In this document: positions 23,001 through 32,703 of the stretch, piece by piece
Layout of the letters: each line of letters opens with the position of its first letter
How positions within the stretch are numbered: the stretch's first letter is position 1
Assembly (NCBI GenBank): GCA_023394655.1
Contig: JAEXAG010000156.1
Coordinates: forward strand, 1 to 35,100
Origin: Pseudomonadota bacterium
GTDB lineage: Bacteria; Pseudomonadota; Gammaproteobacteria; Xanthomonadales; Xanthomonadaceae
Length of the DNA stretch: 35,100 nucleotides
Direction: 5' to 3'
Made by a program: the position numbers and the translations under genes
The notes under the pieces: generated by a model
Seen by the model: the letters and a program-made list of their open reading frames with translations, nothing else
What the model was told of the DNA's origin: nothing
The model's database searches: none

Positions 23001-25664
23001 ATGAGCAAGAACCTCACAGCAGACCCACTGTCGTCCTCCGTCAAGGAGATCGACGGATTCCCTGTCGCCACAGATGTTTCATTGGCGCAGCTCTCTGATC
23101 TTCCTAGCTTTGCGTCATACCCAAACGAAAATTTGCGGGAATTTCTCGCGGGATCGTTAGGGAAACCGCACCGGAACGATGCTGGCCTGCCGTACGAGGA
23201 TGACCTAGTTGCTGGAAAAGAGGATCCGATCTATTTCGCGCACTACTACTCCACCAAAGTCCCTCCGCAGGGCATCGTTCCGCTTCTAATGCACTACACG
23301 CAGCCCGGTGATGTGGTGATGGATGCGTTCTGTGGCACGGGGATGACCGGTATTGCCGCACAGATGTGCGAATCCCGCGCCACCGCGGCTAGGTATGGCG
23401 GCAAGCCAGGTCGTAGGAAGGCTGTGCTTTGCGACCTGAGCCCTACCGCGACCTTTATTGCATCGGTAACCAACAGGCTTGCCAGCTTGGCAGAATTCCT
23501 AGGCGAGATCGATGACGAGCTGGCGGCCGTAGAGAAAGAGTATGCGGGCCTGCTCCGGACTCGACACGTAGGTTGGCCACGCGGCGCCGACATGGATCAA
23601 CGCAAGAATGCGCGGACGACTGCAGCTGCGGTGTACGGTGAGATCGAGTACGTGGTTTGGTCGGACATGTACAACTGTTCGTCGTGCCTGTCCGAAATCA
23701 GTCACTGGGATCTGGTGTTTTGTGGGCCGGGCGAGGGTGCGCCGGATCAAATCGAGTGCCCATCTTGTGGTGCGCATCTCGTTCCCAAGAATCTCGACCG
23801 AATCTTCGTCGAACGGCGGGACTTCGAGTTGGGCCGCACCATCAAGCAGGCCAAACAGATCCCAGTGCTGATCAACTATTCGATCGGCACCAAGAGGTTC
23901 GAGAAATATCCAGATAAAGAAGATCTGGAAATCCTCACCGAGTTGCAGGCGGAGCCGTTAGCGAATCCCGCTCCGGTGGTGGAGCTACAAGCAGGCTTTA
24001 ATACTCGCCAGCCTCGTGAATCGCACGGGTTCACCCATGTGCATCACTTCTTCTCGCGGCGAAATTTGCAGCTTATGGCGGCTTACTGGGCGCGGATAAA
24101 AAGCTACGACGATCGCAAGTACCAGTTGGCGCTGTATGTAATGACCGGGGCAATTCAGCGGGTATGCAGGCTGAACCGCTACATGCCCAACCACGACCGG
24201 CACGTGGGCCCGCTGTCAGGTACGTTGTATGTGGCACCACTGGTCGCGGAAATCCCAGCAACGTCATACATGCGCGAACGGATCAAGGATCTGCGTCGTT
24301 GCACGCCGTTAGTCACGGGCAAGGACGTTTGCGTTTCTACACAAAGCGCAACAGATCTGCGAAATATCCCCGATCAGTCCATTGACTATATTTTCGTCGA
24401 CCCCCCTTTTGGCGGGAACCTGAATTACTCCGAGTTGAACGTGCTGGTGGAGGCGTGGATCGGCATTAGGACGGCGACTAAGAAGGAGGCTATCGTCAAT
24501 GATGTGCAGAACAAAGCGTTGAATGATTATCGACGCCTGATGCGCGATGCCTTCTCGGAGTTCTACCGGGTTCTGAAGTCAAACAGCTGGATGACGGTGG
24601 AATTTCATAATTCGTCAAATGCGGTCTGGAACAGCATCCAAGAAGCGCTTGGTGATGCGGGTTTCGTTATTGCCAGTGTGCGCATTCTTGACAAGAAGAA
24701 GGGCACCACCAAGCAGTTGTCGTACGCGGCCACGGTAAAGCACGACCTGATGATTTCAGCCTATAAGCCGAGCGCAGAGGTGGAGCGCAAGCTGGCGTCG
24801 GATTTCGGTAGGGATGCATTGTGGGAATTCATCGATGAGCATTTGGCCAGACTGCCTTTGCTGCACAAGAAGGAAGGGGAGTTGCACGTAGTTGCGGAGC
24901 GACAACCGGTACTGATCTTTGAGCGACTAGTCGCGCATTGCCTCCGCTTTGGGTTCTTGGTGCCGCTATCGGCGGTCGACTTCTATGCGCAAGTAGCAAC
25001 TCGCTATCGGGTGCTGGACGGGATGGCATTTCTGCCGGAACAGGTGTTGCAGTACGAAAAAAAGAAAGGATCGACGGATGCAGTCGTGCAAATGTCTTTG
25101 TTCGTGCAGGACGAGGAGTCAGCGATCCAGTGGTTGCAGCGGCGGCTTTCGGAGAAGCCTCAAACATTCCAGGAGATCCAACCGGATTTCATGCGAGAAG
25201 CGAAGACATGGAAGAAGCATGAGGTGCGGCCGGAGTTGCTAGGTCTGTTGTCGGAAAATTTCCTGATGTACGACGGGCGGGTCGATGTGCCGAACCAGAT
25301 CCATGCTTATCTTTCTAGCAACTTCAAAGATCTGCGCGGACTGGAGAAATCGGCACCGAAGCTAGTGGAGAAGGCGAAAGATCGTTGGTATGTCCCGGAT
25401 CCGAACAAAGCGCAGGACCTAGAAAAGAAGCGTGAGAAGACTCTGCTGAAGGAATTCGACATCTATCTGGCCGCGACTGGGCGCAAGCTGAAGGAATTCC
25501 GCTTGGAAGTGCTACGTGCTGGCTTCAAGGATGCCTGGGCCCGCAAGGACTACCAGACCATCATCAAGATCGCGCAGAAGATCCCGGAAGAAGCTCTGCA
25601 GGAAGACGAAAAGCTGCTGCTCTGGTACGACCAGGCGCTGACCCGTACCGAGGCTGATGCGTGA
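23001..25664 (+). CDS. pglXI: BREX type 3 adenine-specific DNA methyltransferase PglXI
   Basis: The modification enzyme of type 3 BREX, expected to methylate adenine at one base of a short non-palindromic host motif, marking self DNA. The 887-residue product has the SAM-binding motif DAFCGTGMTG (about 108-117), a zinc-ribbon-like pair of cysteine motifs (NCSSC near 226 and ECPSC near 251), the catalytic DPPF motif at 467-470 (FVDPPFGGNLNYSE), and a long C-terminal part that probably includes target recognition. It matches DUF1156-type methylases. Its ribosome binding site is weak. The stop overlaps the brxHII start by four bases (GTGA). Codon use appears less GC-rich than in brxC or brxHII until the last 100 or so bases, suggesting that it was exchanged as a block. 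Confidence 0.9.
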   Translation: MSKNLTADPLSSSVKEIDGFPVATDVSLAQLSDLPSFASYPNENLREFLAGSLGKPHRNDAGLPYEDDLVAGKEDPIYFAHYYSTKVPPQGIVPLLMHYTQPGDVVMDAFCGTGMTGIAAQMCESRATAARYGGKPGRRKAVLCDLSPTATFIASVTNRLASLAEFLGEIDDELAAVEKEYAGLLRTRHVGWPRGADMDQRKNARTTAAAVYGEIEYVVWSDMYNCSSCLSEISHWDLVFCGPGEGAPDQIECPSCGAHLVPKNLDRIFVERRDFELGRTIKQAKQIPVLINYSIGTKRFEKYPDKEDLEILTELQAEPLANPAPVVELQAGFNTRQPRESHGFTHVHHFFSRRNLQLMAAYWARIKSYDDRKYQLALYVMTGAIQRVCRLNRYMPNHDRHVGPLSGTLYVAPLVAEIPATSYMRERIKDLRRCTPLVTGKDVCVSTQSATDLRNIPDQSIDYIFVDPPFGGNLNYSELNVLVEAWIGIRTATKKEAIVNDVQNKALNDYRRLMRDAFSEFYRVLKSNSWMTVEFHNSSNAVWNSIQEALGDAGFVIASVRILDKKKGTTKQLSYAATVKHDLMISAYKPSAEVERKLASDFGRDALWEFIDEHLARLPLLHKKEGELHVVAERQPVLIFERLVAHCLRFGFLVPLSAVDFYAQVATRYRVLDGMAFLPEQVLQYEKKKGSTDAVVQMSLFVQDEESAIQWLQRRLSEKPQTFQEIQPDFMREAKTWKKHEVRPELLGLLSENFLMYDGRVDVPNQIHAYLSSNFKDLRGLEKSAPKLVEKAKDRWYVPDPNKAQDLEKKREKTLLKEFDIYLAATGRKLKEFRLEVLRAGFKDAWARKDYQTIIKIAQKIPEEALQEDEKLLLWYDQALTRTEADA

Positions 25665-28447
25665 GCGATGGGGGCGCCGCTACCGGGGACTGGTTCTGGC
25701 ATGTGCGTCATGCCACGCCCTGCCGTGTCGTGGACCGACAACATGCCTGGGGCGGATTGGCGTACCGCGTCTGGTTGCCGACCAAGGACGTCGTGCTGCG
25801 GGCCCGTCCGGATGAACTCAGTGACCTCGGCGACGTGTCCCCGACGCAGGAAGGCATCCTCCACGCCGCGGCCGCCGCGAGGCTGGCCGACGCCATGGAG
25901 GACAACCTGCTGCTGGCGCCGGTGCAATCCAGCGTGGTGCCACTGCCGCACCAGCTGTATGCGCTGAATCGGGCCATGAGCAGCCCGCGCGTTCGCTACC
26001 TGCTGGCGGATGAAGTCGGGCTGGGCAAGACCATCGAGGCCGGCCTGATCCTGCGCGAGCTCAAGCTGCGCGGCATGGCCAAGCGCATCCTGGTGGTCGC
26101 CCCCAAAGGCTTGGTGCGCCAATGGCAGGCGGAGATGCGCCTGCACTTCGGCGAAACCTTCCACTTCGTCGAGCCGGCCCAACTGGCCGCTTACCGGCAA
26201 TGGCGAAGCGAAGAAGAGAACCTCTGGCGCACCCAGGACCAGGTGATCTGCTCGCTCGACTCGGTGAAACCGCTGGAAGGTCGCCGCGGCTGGAGCGCGG
26301 AACAACTGGCCAGCCACAACCGGGAGCGCTTCGAGGATCTGGTCTCCGCGCAATGGGATCTCGTCATCATCGACGAGTCCCACCGGATGGGCGGCAGCAC
26401 CGAGCAGGTGGCCCGCTACAAGCTGGGCGCGGCACTGGCTGAGGCGTCGCCCTACCTGCTGCTGTTGTCGGCTACGCCCCATCAGGGCAAGACCGACCAG
26501 TTCATGCGCCTGATGCAGCTGATCGATCGCGACTCATTCCCCGACGAGAACAGCGTCCAGCAGGGTCGCGTGCGTCCGTTCGTCATCCGCACCGAGAAGC
26601 GTGCCGCCATCGATGCCGAGGGGCGCCCGCTGTTCAAGCCGCGGATGACCCGACTGTTTCCGGTGGCCTGGCAGAACCGGCATGCGGCCCAGCATCGCCT
26701 GTACGAAGCCGTCACCGACTATGTCCGCCATGGCTACAACCAGGCGCTGATCGCCCAGCAGCGGCACATCGGCTTCCTGATGATTCTGATGCAGCGTCTG
26801 GTTACCTCCAGCACGGCTGCGATTCGGACCACGCTGGAGAAGCGCCTGGGCGTGCTGGAAGCGCCGCCGGTAGCCCAGCTTGAATTCGAAGACTGGGAAG
26901 AACTGGATGGGCAGGCTCAGGCCGACCTCGCGGTGCAGGCAGGTGGCTGGGAGCAAGAAAAAGCCGAAGTGGCCATGCTGTTGGATCTGGCCCGCGAAAC
27001 CGAAGTCGCCGGCACGGATGCCAAGGCCGAAGCGCTGGTGGATCTGATCTACAAACTCCAGCAGGAGGAGGGCGATCCGGCGCTGAAAGTACTGGTGTTC
27101 ACGGAGTTCGTGCCAACCCAGGCCATGCTCGCCCGCTTCATGGAGAGCCGCGGCTTTGCGGTGGTCCAGCTCAACGGTGGTATGGATCTGGAAGCACGCA
27201 CGCGCGCCCAACGCGAGTTCGCCGGTGACGCACGGATCCTGATCTCCACCGATGCCGGCGGCGAAGGCCTGAACCTGCAGTTCTGCCATGTGATCGTCAA
27301 CTTCGACATGCCGTGGAACCCCATGCGCGTAGAGCAGCGCATCGGGCGTGTCGACCGCATCGGCCAGCCGCATGTGGTGCGCGCCTTCAACTTCGTTCTC
27401 GACGACACGGTGGAGCACCGGGTTCGGGAAGTGCTGGAACACAAGCTGGCGGTCATCGCGGAGGAATTCGGGGTCGACAAGGCCTCCGATGTAATGGATT
27501 CCGCCGAGTCCGAGCAACTGTTCGACCGGCTGTTCGCACAAGGGCTGCAGGATCCGGATTCCATCGAGCGAGGCTGCGCCGAAGTCGTCGAGCAAGTCCG
27601 GGAACAGGTCGCGCAGTCGCGCGAGCACAGTGAGCTGCTTGCCGACCAGCATGAGCTGCGACCCGACGATGCCCGCAAGTGGCGTGACCATCCGGCGCAG
27701 TTCTGGCTGGAGCGTGCGATCGTCAACGGCCTGTCTGCGAGAGGCGGTGAGGCCAACAGGAGTAGCGGGCAGGCCTGGAAAATCAAATGGCCCGACGGTT
27801 CCGAATCCCTGCAGGTCTGCTTCGACGGACGGACCGCGGAACAGCATCCGGAACTGGACTGGATCACCCTGGAAGATGCCCGGGCGCGGGCCGTCGTTCG
27901 CGACCTGCCGCGTTATGTCCCAGGCATCCCGCTGCCTACGCTACAGATCGATGGATTGCCGCCGACCGTCGGTGGCACGTGGTCACTTTGGGAGGTCAGG
28001 CTCGCTTCGACCCAGGGCGAACGCAAACGCTACCAGCCAGTGTTCGTGGCCGATGATGGTCGGAGCTTCGCGCCGACGGCCAGGCGGATCTGGGATCTGT
28101 TGGTGACTGAGAAGATCTCGTTGGCCGATGTGAGCAATGAAGACGGCGAGGCTGCTTATCTGGCAGCGCAGTCGGCGGCCGAAGCGCACGGCGAGACGAT
28201 CTTCTCCGCCATGTTGGAGGAGCACAAGGAACGATTGGCGCAGGATCGTGAGCGGCTGGAACACGCGCTCGACGCCAGAAGCCAGGCGATCGGTCGCATC
28301 GGTTTGCCGGCGGTGCGGGACTTCCGCCGCAAACGCCTGGAACGCGAACATGCCGTGGAGATGGCGCGTATCGCGGATGCTGAAACGGTGCTGCCCGAGT
28401 TGAACCCGGTCCTGCTGCTCAGGGTCGGCACGAGGGCGGCATCGTGA
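25661..28447 (+). CDS. brxHII: BREX type 3 SNF2/HepA-like helicase BrxHII
   Basis: Superfamily 2 DNA translocase or helicase, 928 residues. Walker A ADEVGLGKTIEAG near residues 115-127 and the DEAH-type box IIDESHRM (Asp238) make the first RecA domain. The second has LVFTEFVPTQ, VVQLNGGMD, ISTDAGGEGLNLQ, and the arginine-finger motif QRIGRVDRIGQ. A long C-terminal extension ends in a helical, charged region. All helicase motifs are intact. It starts with GTG overlapping the pglXI stop (GTGA) and ends overlapping the pglZ GTG start by four bases, so translation of these genes is coupled. Type 3 loci use this helicase in place of the BrxL protease-like protein of type 1. Confidence 0.92.
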   Translation: MSDGGAATGDWFWHVRHATPCRVVDRQHAWGGLAYRVWLPTKDVVLRARPDELSDLGDVSPTQEGILHAAAAARLADAMEDNLLLAPVQSSVVPLPHQLYALNRAMSSPRVRYLLADEVGLGKTIEAGLILRELKLRGMAKRILVVAPKGLVRQWQAEMRLHFGETFHFVEPAQLAAYRQWRSEEENLWRTQDQVICSLDSVKPLEGRRGWSAEQLASHNRERFEDLVSAQWDLVIIDESHRMGGSTEQVARYKLGAALAEASPYLLLLSATPHQGKTDQFMRLMQLIDRDSFPDENSVQQGRVRPFVIRTEKRAAIDAEGRPLFKPRMTRLFPVAWQNRHAAQHRLYEAVTDYVRHGYNQALIAQQRHIGFLMILMQRLVTSSTAAIRTTLEKRLGVLEAPPVAQLEFEDWEELDGQAQADLAVQAGGWEQEKAEVAMLLDLARETEVAGTDAKAEALVDLIYKLQQEEGDPALKVLVFTEFVPTQAMLARFMESRGFAVVQLNGGMDLEARTRAQREFAGDARILISTDAGGEGLNLQFCHVIVNFDMPWNPMRVEQRIGRVDRIGQPHVVRAFNFVLDDTVEHRVREVLEHKLAVIAEEFGVDKASDVMDSAESEQLFDRLFAQGLQDPDSIERGCAEVVEQVREQVAQSREHSELLADQHELRPDDARKWRDHPAQFWLERAIVNGLSARGGEANRSSGQAWKIKWPDGSESLQVCFDGRTAEQHPELDWITLEDARARAVVRDLPRYVPGIPLPTLQIDGLPPTVGGTWSLWEVRLASTQGERKRYQPVFVADDGRSFAPTARRIWDLLVTEKISLADVSNEDGEAAYLAAQSAAEAHGETIFSAMLEEHKERLAQDRERLEHALDARSQAIGRIGLPAVRDFRRKRLEREHAVEMARIADAETVLPELNPVLLLRVGTRAAS

Positions 28448-30447
28448 GTCTCTGGAACGATCGAGTCCTGCGGGATTTCGTACCGGATCTGGCGCGGCTC
28501 TGGATCGCCGCAGATCCGGACGATGTCTTGCTGGACGAAGGCTTGCTTGCCGAGCTGCGCCAGCGCGGATTCGAAGTCGTTCCGTTCGAGGATTCCGTCG
28601 CATTCCGGGCCGAGCTGGAACGTCGCTACCGGACGGAGTGGCGACAGGGGTGTCCCGGTCCGGCAAAGGCGGTCATCCTGCACTGGAAGTCGGACGACCT
28701 GAGTGCGCTTCCCTGGGACTACCTGCAAAGCGGCAGGCAGGTCCGACTCAGCCTGTCCGACCTGCTTCCAAAGCTTGCCCCTGGGGTGACGCGGCAAGTA
28801 GGTGCCGAACATCTTGGGCAGCTGTTCGAAGCGCAGTCAGACCATGCCACGCAGGTTCTGGGCGAATCCGCGACGAAGGAGTTTGTCCTGCTGCATGTGT
28901 TCCGGCTGAGTCCCCCCTTGATTCGCAGCGTCGCCGATCTGTGGCGCGAGCTGCTGAAGTTTCATTACGCTGGAAGTGATCTTCCGAAGCAGTTGGCGTC
29001 CCATGTGGAAACCGTGCTTTCGCGCATTGATGCGTTCCGTGAGTTGCCGATCGCGGACTTGTTCGGCTCCCGCAGCTACTTGCTCAACGTGCTGCAGAAC
29101 GCCTGGCCTCGGTATCTGAAGAACCTTGGAGTCGTGAGCACGCACGTCGGCGATCCGTTGTCGGATGAATATGCGGGTGCGATCCGGATTCCATTCGATG
29201 ATCCGGGCGTCTGGTCGACGGTGGATTCGCTGTTTCTAGAAGGGGCGCTGCATCCCGTCCGGACGACCGTCTTGCCTTCCTCATTCCCGCGCAGGCTGCA
29301 TGTGGGCGTGGTGCAGGATCAGGCGGATATGCACGAGCTTGTCGCCGAGGGGCTGAAAGCGCTGTCTGGCGAATTGCCGGACGAGCACAGCTCGCATCGC
29401 GACTGGCTGCAGTACGCGCGCAAGCAAGGCGAGCTGCTTTCGCGCTTCCATGCCCTGGACAATGCGCGCTTCGAGGCATTGCGGGCGGAAGTGGAGGCGC
29501 TCCAGGTCGCCGCGGACACGCGCCTGCAGGAATGGGTGCGTCATCACTACGCGGACTTGCCGTCGCTGCCCGCAATCAACGCGCCGGTGATGCTTCACCA
29601 TGTCCCGCGTTATCTCGCGATGCGCAGGGAGTCGGGCGAGTCGAAGATTGCACTACTCGTGTTCGATGGGCTGGCGATCGACCAGTGGGCAAGGATTCGC
29701 GAACACGTGGCCGAGAGCCTTCCGGGTGTCGGGTTCGATGAAATGGCCAGTTTTGCCTGGTTGCCGACGCTGACGTCCGTATCTCGACAGGCCATTTTTT
29801 CAGGATTGAAGCCTCGGGAGTTCGCTTCCTCGATCGAGACTACCCAGCAGGAACCGCGCTTGTGGTCGCGTTTCTGGGCGGACCACGGGTTGCGATCCAA
29901 CGAGGTGTTCTTCCAGAAAGGGATTAAGCGGATCGAGCAGTTGGGCGAACTGACGGCGGCATTGTCTGCACCGCATCTGAAGATTGCCGGCATTGTCGTG
30001 GACATGGTGGATGAGCTTGTCCATGACGCGCAGCTCGGCAAGCGAGGCGTATCCCGCATGGTCGATCATTGGTGTCAGACGGGTTTTGTCGAAAGATTGT
30101 TCACCCGCCTGCATGAGCGCGGATACCACGCCTATTTGACCGCGGACCACGGCAACGTGGATGCCGTCGGTTCAGGGCGAATCAATCAGGGTGTGGCGCC
30201 AGAACTACGCGGCGAGCGCGTACGGACCTACAGGAGCCAGCCGTTACTTGAGCAGTCGGCCTTGGCCTATCCCAGTGCCGTCCACATACCGTTGCCGGGA
30301 CTGCCCGCGGATTTCCTGCCGCTGTTCGCAGGTCCCCGGTCGGCATTCGTGACGGAAGGCGAACAGTTGGTCGTCCATGGCGGGATCTCGGTTGAAGAGT
30401 TGATCGTGCCATTTGTGAAAGTGAAGCAATCAGGTTTTGCAGGATGA
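28444..30447 (+). CDS. pglZ: BREX alkaline-phosphatase-fold protein PglZ (type 3)
   Basis: Hallmark BREX protein, 667 residues. The N-terminal 390 residues are a helical adaptor region; the PglZ domain follows, with metal-site motifs LLVFDGLAIDQW (Asp408) and LTADHGNVD (Asp568, His569), as in the alkaline phosphatase superfamily. PglZ is needed for defence and, in many systems, for methylation by PglX; some PglZ proteins show metal-dependent nuclease activity in vitro. The GTG start overlaps the helicase stop and its own stop overlaps the brxA ATG (ATGA). Length agrees with type 3 PglZ. No defect is visible. Confidence 0.92.
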   Translation: MSLWNDRVLRDFVPDLARLWIAADPDDVLLDEGLLAELRQRGFEVVPFEDSVAFRAELERRYRTEWRQGCPGPAKAVILHWKSDDLSALPWDYLQSGRQVRLSLSDLLPKLAPGVTRQVGAEHLGQLFEAQSDHATQVLGESATKEFVLLHVFRLSPPLIRSVADLWRELLKFHYAGSDLPKQLASHVETVLSRIDAFRELPIADLFGSRSYLLNVLQNAWPRYLKNLGVVSTHVGDPLSDEYAGAIRIPFDDPGVWSTVDSLFLEGALHPVRTTVLPSSFPRRLHVGVVQDQADMHELVAEGLKALSGELPDEHSSHRDWLQYARKQGELLSRFHALDNARFEALRAEVEALQVAADTRLQEWVRHHYADLPSLPAINAPVMLHHVPRYLAMRRESGESKIALLVFDGLAIDQWARIREHVAESLPGVGFDEMASFAWLPTLTSVSRQAIFSGLKPREFASSIETTQQEPRLWSRFWADHGLRSNEVFFQKGIKRIEQLGELTAALSAPHLKIAGIVVDMVDELVHDAQLGKRGVSRMVDHWCQTGFVERLFTRLHERGYHAYLTADHGNVDAVGSGRINQGVAPELRGERVRTYRSQPLLEQSALAYPSAVHIPLPGLPADFLPLFAGPRSAFVTEGEQLVVHGGISVEELIVPFVKVKQSGFAG

Positions 30448-31151
30448 ATGCAACAGCTCCAAAGATCGGGTTCGATCGTTTCATCAAGGGCGATTGGGCA
30501 TCAATGGCTGTGAAGGTCAGGCAGGACACGGCGGAGCCTGGCGACCTGATGGCTTTGCTCGAAGCCGAAGGACTGAGCGTTGCCGCTAGGAAAAAGGTCA
30601 GGACGGTTCTGAACCGACTCTGGCTTGAGCCGCGCGAGGAATTAGTCGATTTCGTCAGTCGCGGTGTCGCGCTCCATGAAGCCAATGCACCGGCAACGGT
30701 GCTGCATTGGGGCGTCTCCATCGCGACCTACCCCTTCTTCGCACAGGTGGCCGAGGTCGTCGGACGACTGACGGCCATCCAGGGCGATTGCGCCACCACT
30801 GAAGTCCACAGGCGCATGAGCGAACGCTACGGTGAGCGCGAAGGCACCTATCGGATGACCAACATGGTCTTGCAGACGCAGGCGGACTGGGGTGCCATCA
30901 GCCGGGTGGAAAAGAACAAGCGCCTGATCCGCGAGTCAGCGCTGCCGGTGACGGGAAGCAGGTTGACGGCATGGTTGATGGAGGCGGCGATCCGCTCGGC
31001 AGGAAAACCGATTTCAGCTGCGGTTATCACTTCACTGCCGGTTCTATATCCGTTCGCTATCGAGGGGTCGGCGGCTTACACGGCGGCGGAGAACAAACAC
31101 CTGGAAATCATGTCGCTAGGTGGCGGGAAGGAAGTCATCGCATTGGCGTAG
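30444..31151 (+). CDS. brxA: BREX protein BrxA (DUF1819 family)
   Basis: Last gene of the type 3 BREX operon, 235 residues. The all-helical DUF1819 fold is suggested by the pattern, with LEPREELVDFVSRG (about 71-84), LHWGVSIATYPFFAQVAEVVGRL, and the wing-like VHRRMSERYGEREGTYRMTNMVLQT. BrxA proteins bind DNA in the systems examined. It overlaps pglZ by four bases. The 216 bases that follow contain a small palindrome (31164-31178) and a T5 stretch at 31186-31190 that could be a weak terminator; there is no clear gene until 31368. Confidence 0.88.
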   Translation: MNATAPKIGFDRFIKGDWASMAVKVRQDTAEPGDLMALLEAEGLSVAARKKVRTVLNRLWLEPREELVDFVSRGVALHEANAPATVLHWGVSIATYPFFAQVAEVVGRLTAIQGDCATTEVHRRMSERYGEREGTYRMTNMVLQTQADWGAISRVEKNKRLIRESALPVTGSRLTAWLMEAAIRSAGKPISAAVITSLPVLYPFAIEGSAAYTAAENKHLEIMSLGGGKEVIALA

Positions 31152-31367
31152 CCGGCCGACCTGTTGCGCACTGCGCAAGCATGGATTTTTCGCGCATTTC
31201 TTCCGGATTCCGGAGCCGAGCGCCAGAAGACCTGCAATCCTTTTGCGGCTTCCTGGTAGCGCATGGGTGCACATGGAAGAACGAGCTGAAACGCCATCTG
31301 TAAAGCCATTTGATCGGCACGCATTCGCGTGCTACTGATCCTGACAAAGCACGTCAGGAAGTTCGTT

Positions 31368-32063
31368 GTGACACTCAACCAAGCTGCTGGCGAGAATCCC
31401 GCAGAGACTACAGATAGCGTTGAAGTTGACCGTCACCGCATCACGGCCAATGACAGCTGGATGCCCAGGTCAGGCAATGGCCCGTACTCCACCATTCCAA
31501 TTTCGTCCGGCATCGACGACAAGATGCTCGGTCAGTGCGGCGTGGCGTCTTTCTTGGATACGCGCCGGAATATCAAGCTGCTGGCGAGCGAGTACGCCGC
31601 CCGTGCTGTTGCCCTTGTTGCCATGGCGAAGACGGAGAGGGCGGCCCTTGCTCGTGAACTCTGCGACGTCGATCCAGTGATCCGGCCGCATCGCATTCGG
31701 CTCTGCTTGGAGTGGGATGAAGCTAGGGGCTATCTCTATCTCTGCTGGCGCGTGGTGGTCAAACGGCGAGGGCGCTACGTCCGCCAACGCGTGCTGCAGT
31801 GGAACTGCCAATCCGATCTGCCCTTATTGGTCGCCGGAACTCATCCCGCCGAGGAGTTGTTGATTCGGCGAATCGAGGCAGAGGCGGTCCAGATACGGCT
31901 CCGCTGGTTCGCATTGGTTCGGCAGGTCTACTACATGAACGTCACCGAAGATTTTCGCCTCGCAGATCTAGAAGCCGGTCGAATACAACTGCCGCGTGGA
32001 CTGACTTCCCGGTTGGTGCGACGGCTGGGTGGAGCATTCAGCGCACGTCGCCCCAAGTCTTAG
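31368..32063 (+). CDS. Island protein of unknown function downstream of brxA
   Basis: A 231-residue protein rich in Arg and hydrophobic residues in its second half (DPVIRPHRIRLCLEWDEARGYLYLCWRVV..., then HPAEELLIRRIEAEAVQIRLRWFALVRQVYYMN). No signal peptide, membrane helix or known catalytic motif is evident. I do not recognise it. I use the GTG at 31368, which has AGGAAG six bases upstream; the frame is open to 31329. It sits 216 bases after brxA, so it is probably a separate unit, and it ends 55 bases before another orphan gene. Confidence 0.65.
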   Translation: MTLNQAAGENPAETTDSVEVDRHRITANDSWMPRSGNGPYSTIPISSGIDDKMLGQCGVASFLDTRRNIKLLASEYAARAVALVAMAKTERAALARELCDVDPVIRPHRIRLCLEWDEARGYLYLCWRVVVKRRGRYVRQRVLQWNCQSDLPLLVAGTHPAEELLIRRIEAEAVQIRLRWFALVRQVYYMNVTEDFRLADLEAGRIQLPRGLTSRLVRRLGGAFSARRPKS

Positions 32064-32118
32064 TTCCTGAGAACGGCATGCGCTAGCGTGTGTTCCGCAA
32101 ATTCAGGAGAACACGGCC

Positions 32119-32664
32119 ATGGATGGCTTTCTTCTACTCGTGGGTATCGCCTTGGGTATCGCCTGCTTGATTTATGGCAGGCCGCGCCAGGACTCTTCTG
32201 TCTCGGATTTGGCCCCTAAAGTTGGCGATAGCCCGCAGGTCAATTTGCCGGGAGTGATCCCCGTTGCTCCCGTCATCCCCGGAGCAATTGACTTCGCCGA
32301 CGACCAATTCGCCATGGATGATGACCTGTGGTTCCACGAACGCTATCGCGACATGGAAGAGCTGTTCGAAGATCTTGGCAGTCGAGCCAACGAGGGCTGG
32401 TGGCATCCTGGTAATGCCGCATTTGACGGGTCTGGCTATTCGTTCGGCATTTATTCGAATGACGATTTCGCTGTTCATCGCATCTGCATCAATCCGGCGA
32501 CTGGCCTGCCCATGATCTTGGACAGCGAAGCCGGCTTCGACGTCGGTGGCAATCCCTATGGATTTAGCAACGATGACCTGTCCAGCAATCACGACAGCCT
32601 GGGATTTGGTTTCGACAGCGACTCAAGTTCGCATCTATCATTCGGTAGTGATGACTGGTCCTGA
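32119..32664 (+). CDS. Membrane-anchored acidic protein of unknown function
   Basis: A 181-residue protein with one N-terminal hydrophobic helix (about 3-20, FLLLVGIALGIACLIYG), a proline-containing linker, an acidic central part (ANEGWWHPGNAAFDGSGYSF) and a Ser/Asp-rich tail (DSDSSSHLSFGSDDW). It is probably anchored to the inner membrane by the helix. An AGGAG site lies at ideal distance from the ATG. It converges on the integrase gene with 39 bases between the stops. No family is recognised. Confidence 0.65.
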   Translation: MDGFLLLVGIALGIACLIYGRPRQDSSVSDLAPKVGDSPQVNLPGVIPVAPVIPGAIDFADDQFAMDDDLWFHERYRDMEELFEDLGSRANEGWWHPGNAAFDGSGYSFGIYSNDDFAVHRICINPATGLPMILDSEAGFDVGGNPYGFSNDDLSSNHDSLGFGFDSDSSSHLSFGSDDWS

Positions 32665-32703
32665 GCGTTCGGGTAGCCAGTGGCTTAAGTTCGGCCGGGA
32701 GCG

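Noticed and set aside
25046..25060. A7 tract in pglXI as a phase-variation switch
   Set aside because: Seven A residues within Lys codons are too short and too common to argue for contingency-locus behaviour without variant data.
26534..27847. Minus-strand open frame of 437 codons
   Set aside because: Antisense of brxHII, which has a complete set of helicase motifs.
31164..31190. Terminator after brxA
   Set aside because: The TTGCGC/GCGCAA stem has a three-base loop and the T5 run starts eight bases later; too weak to call.
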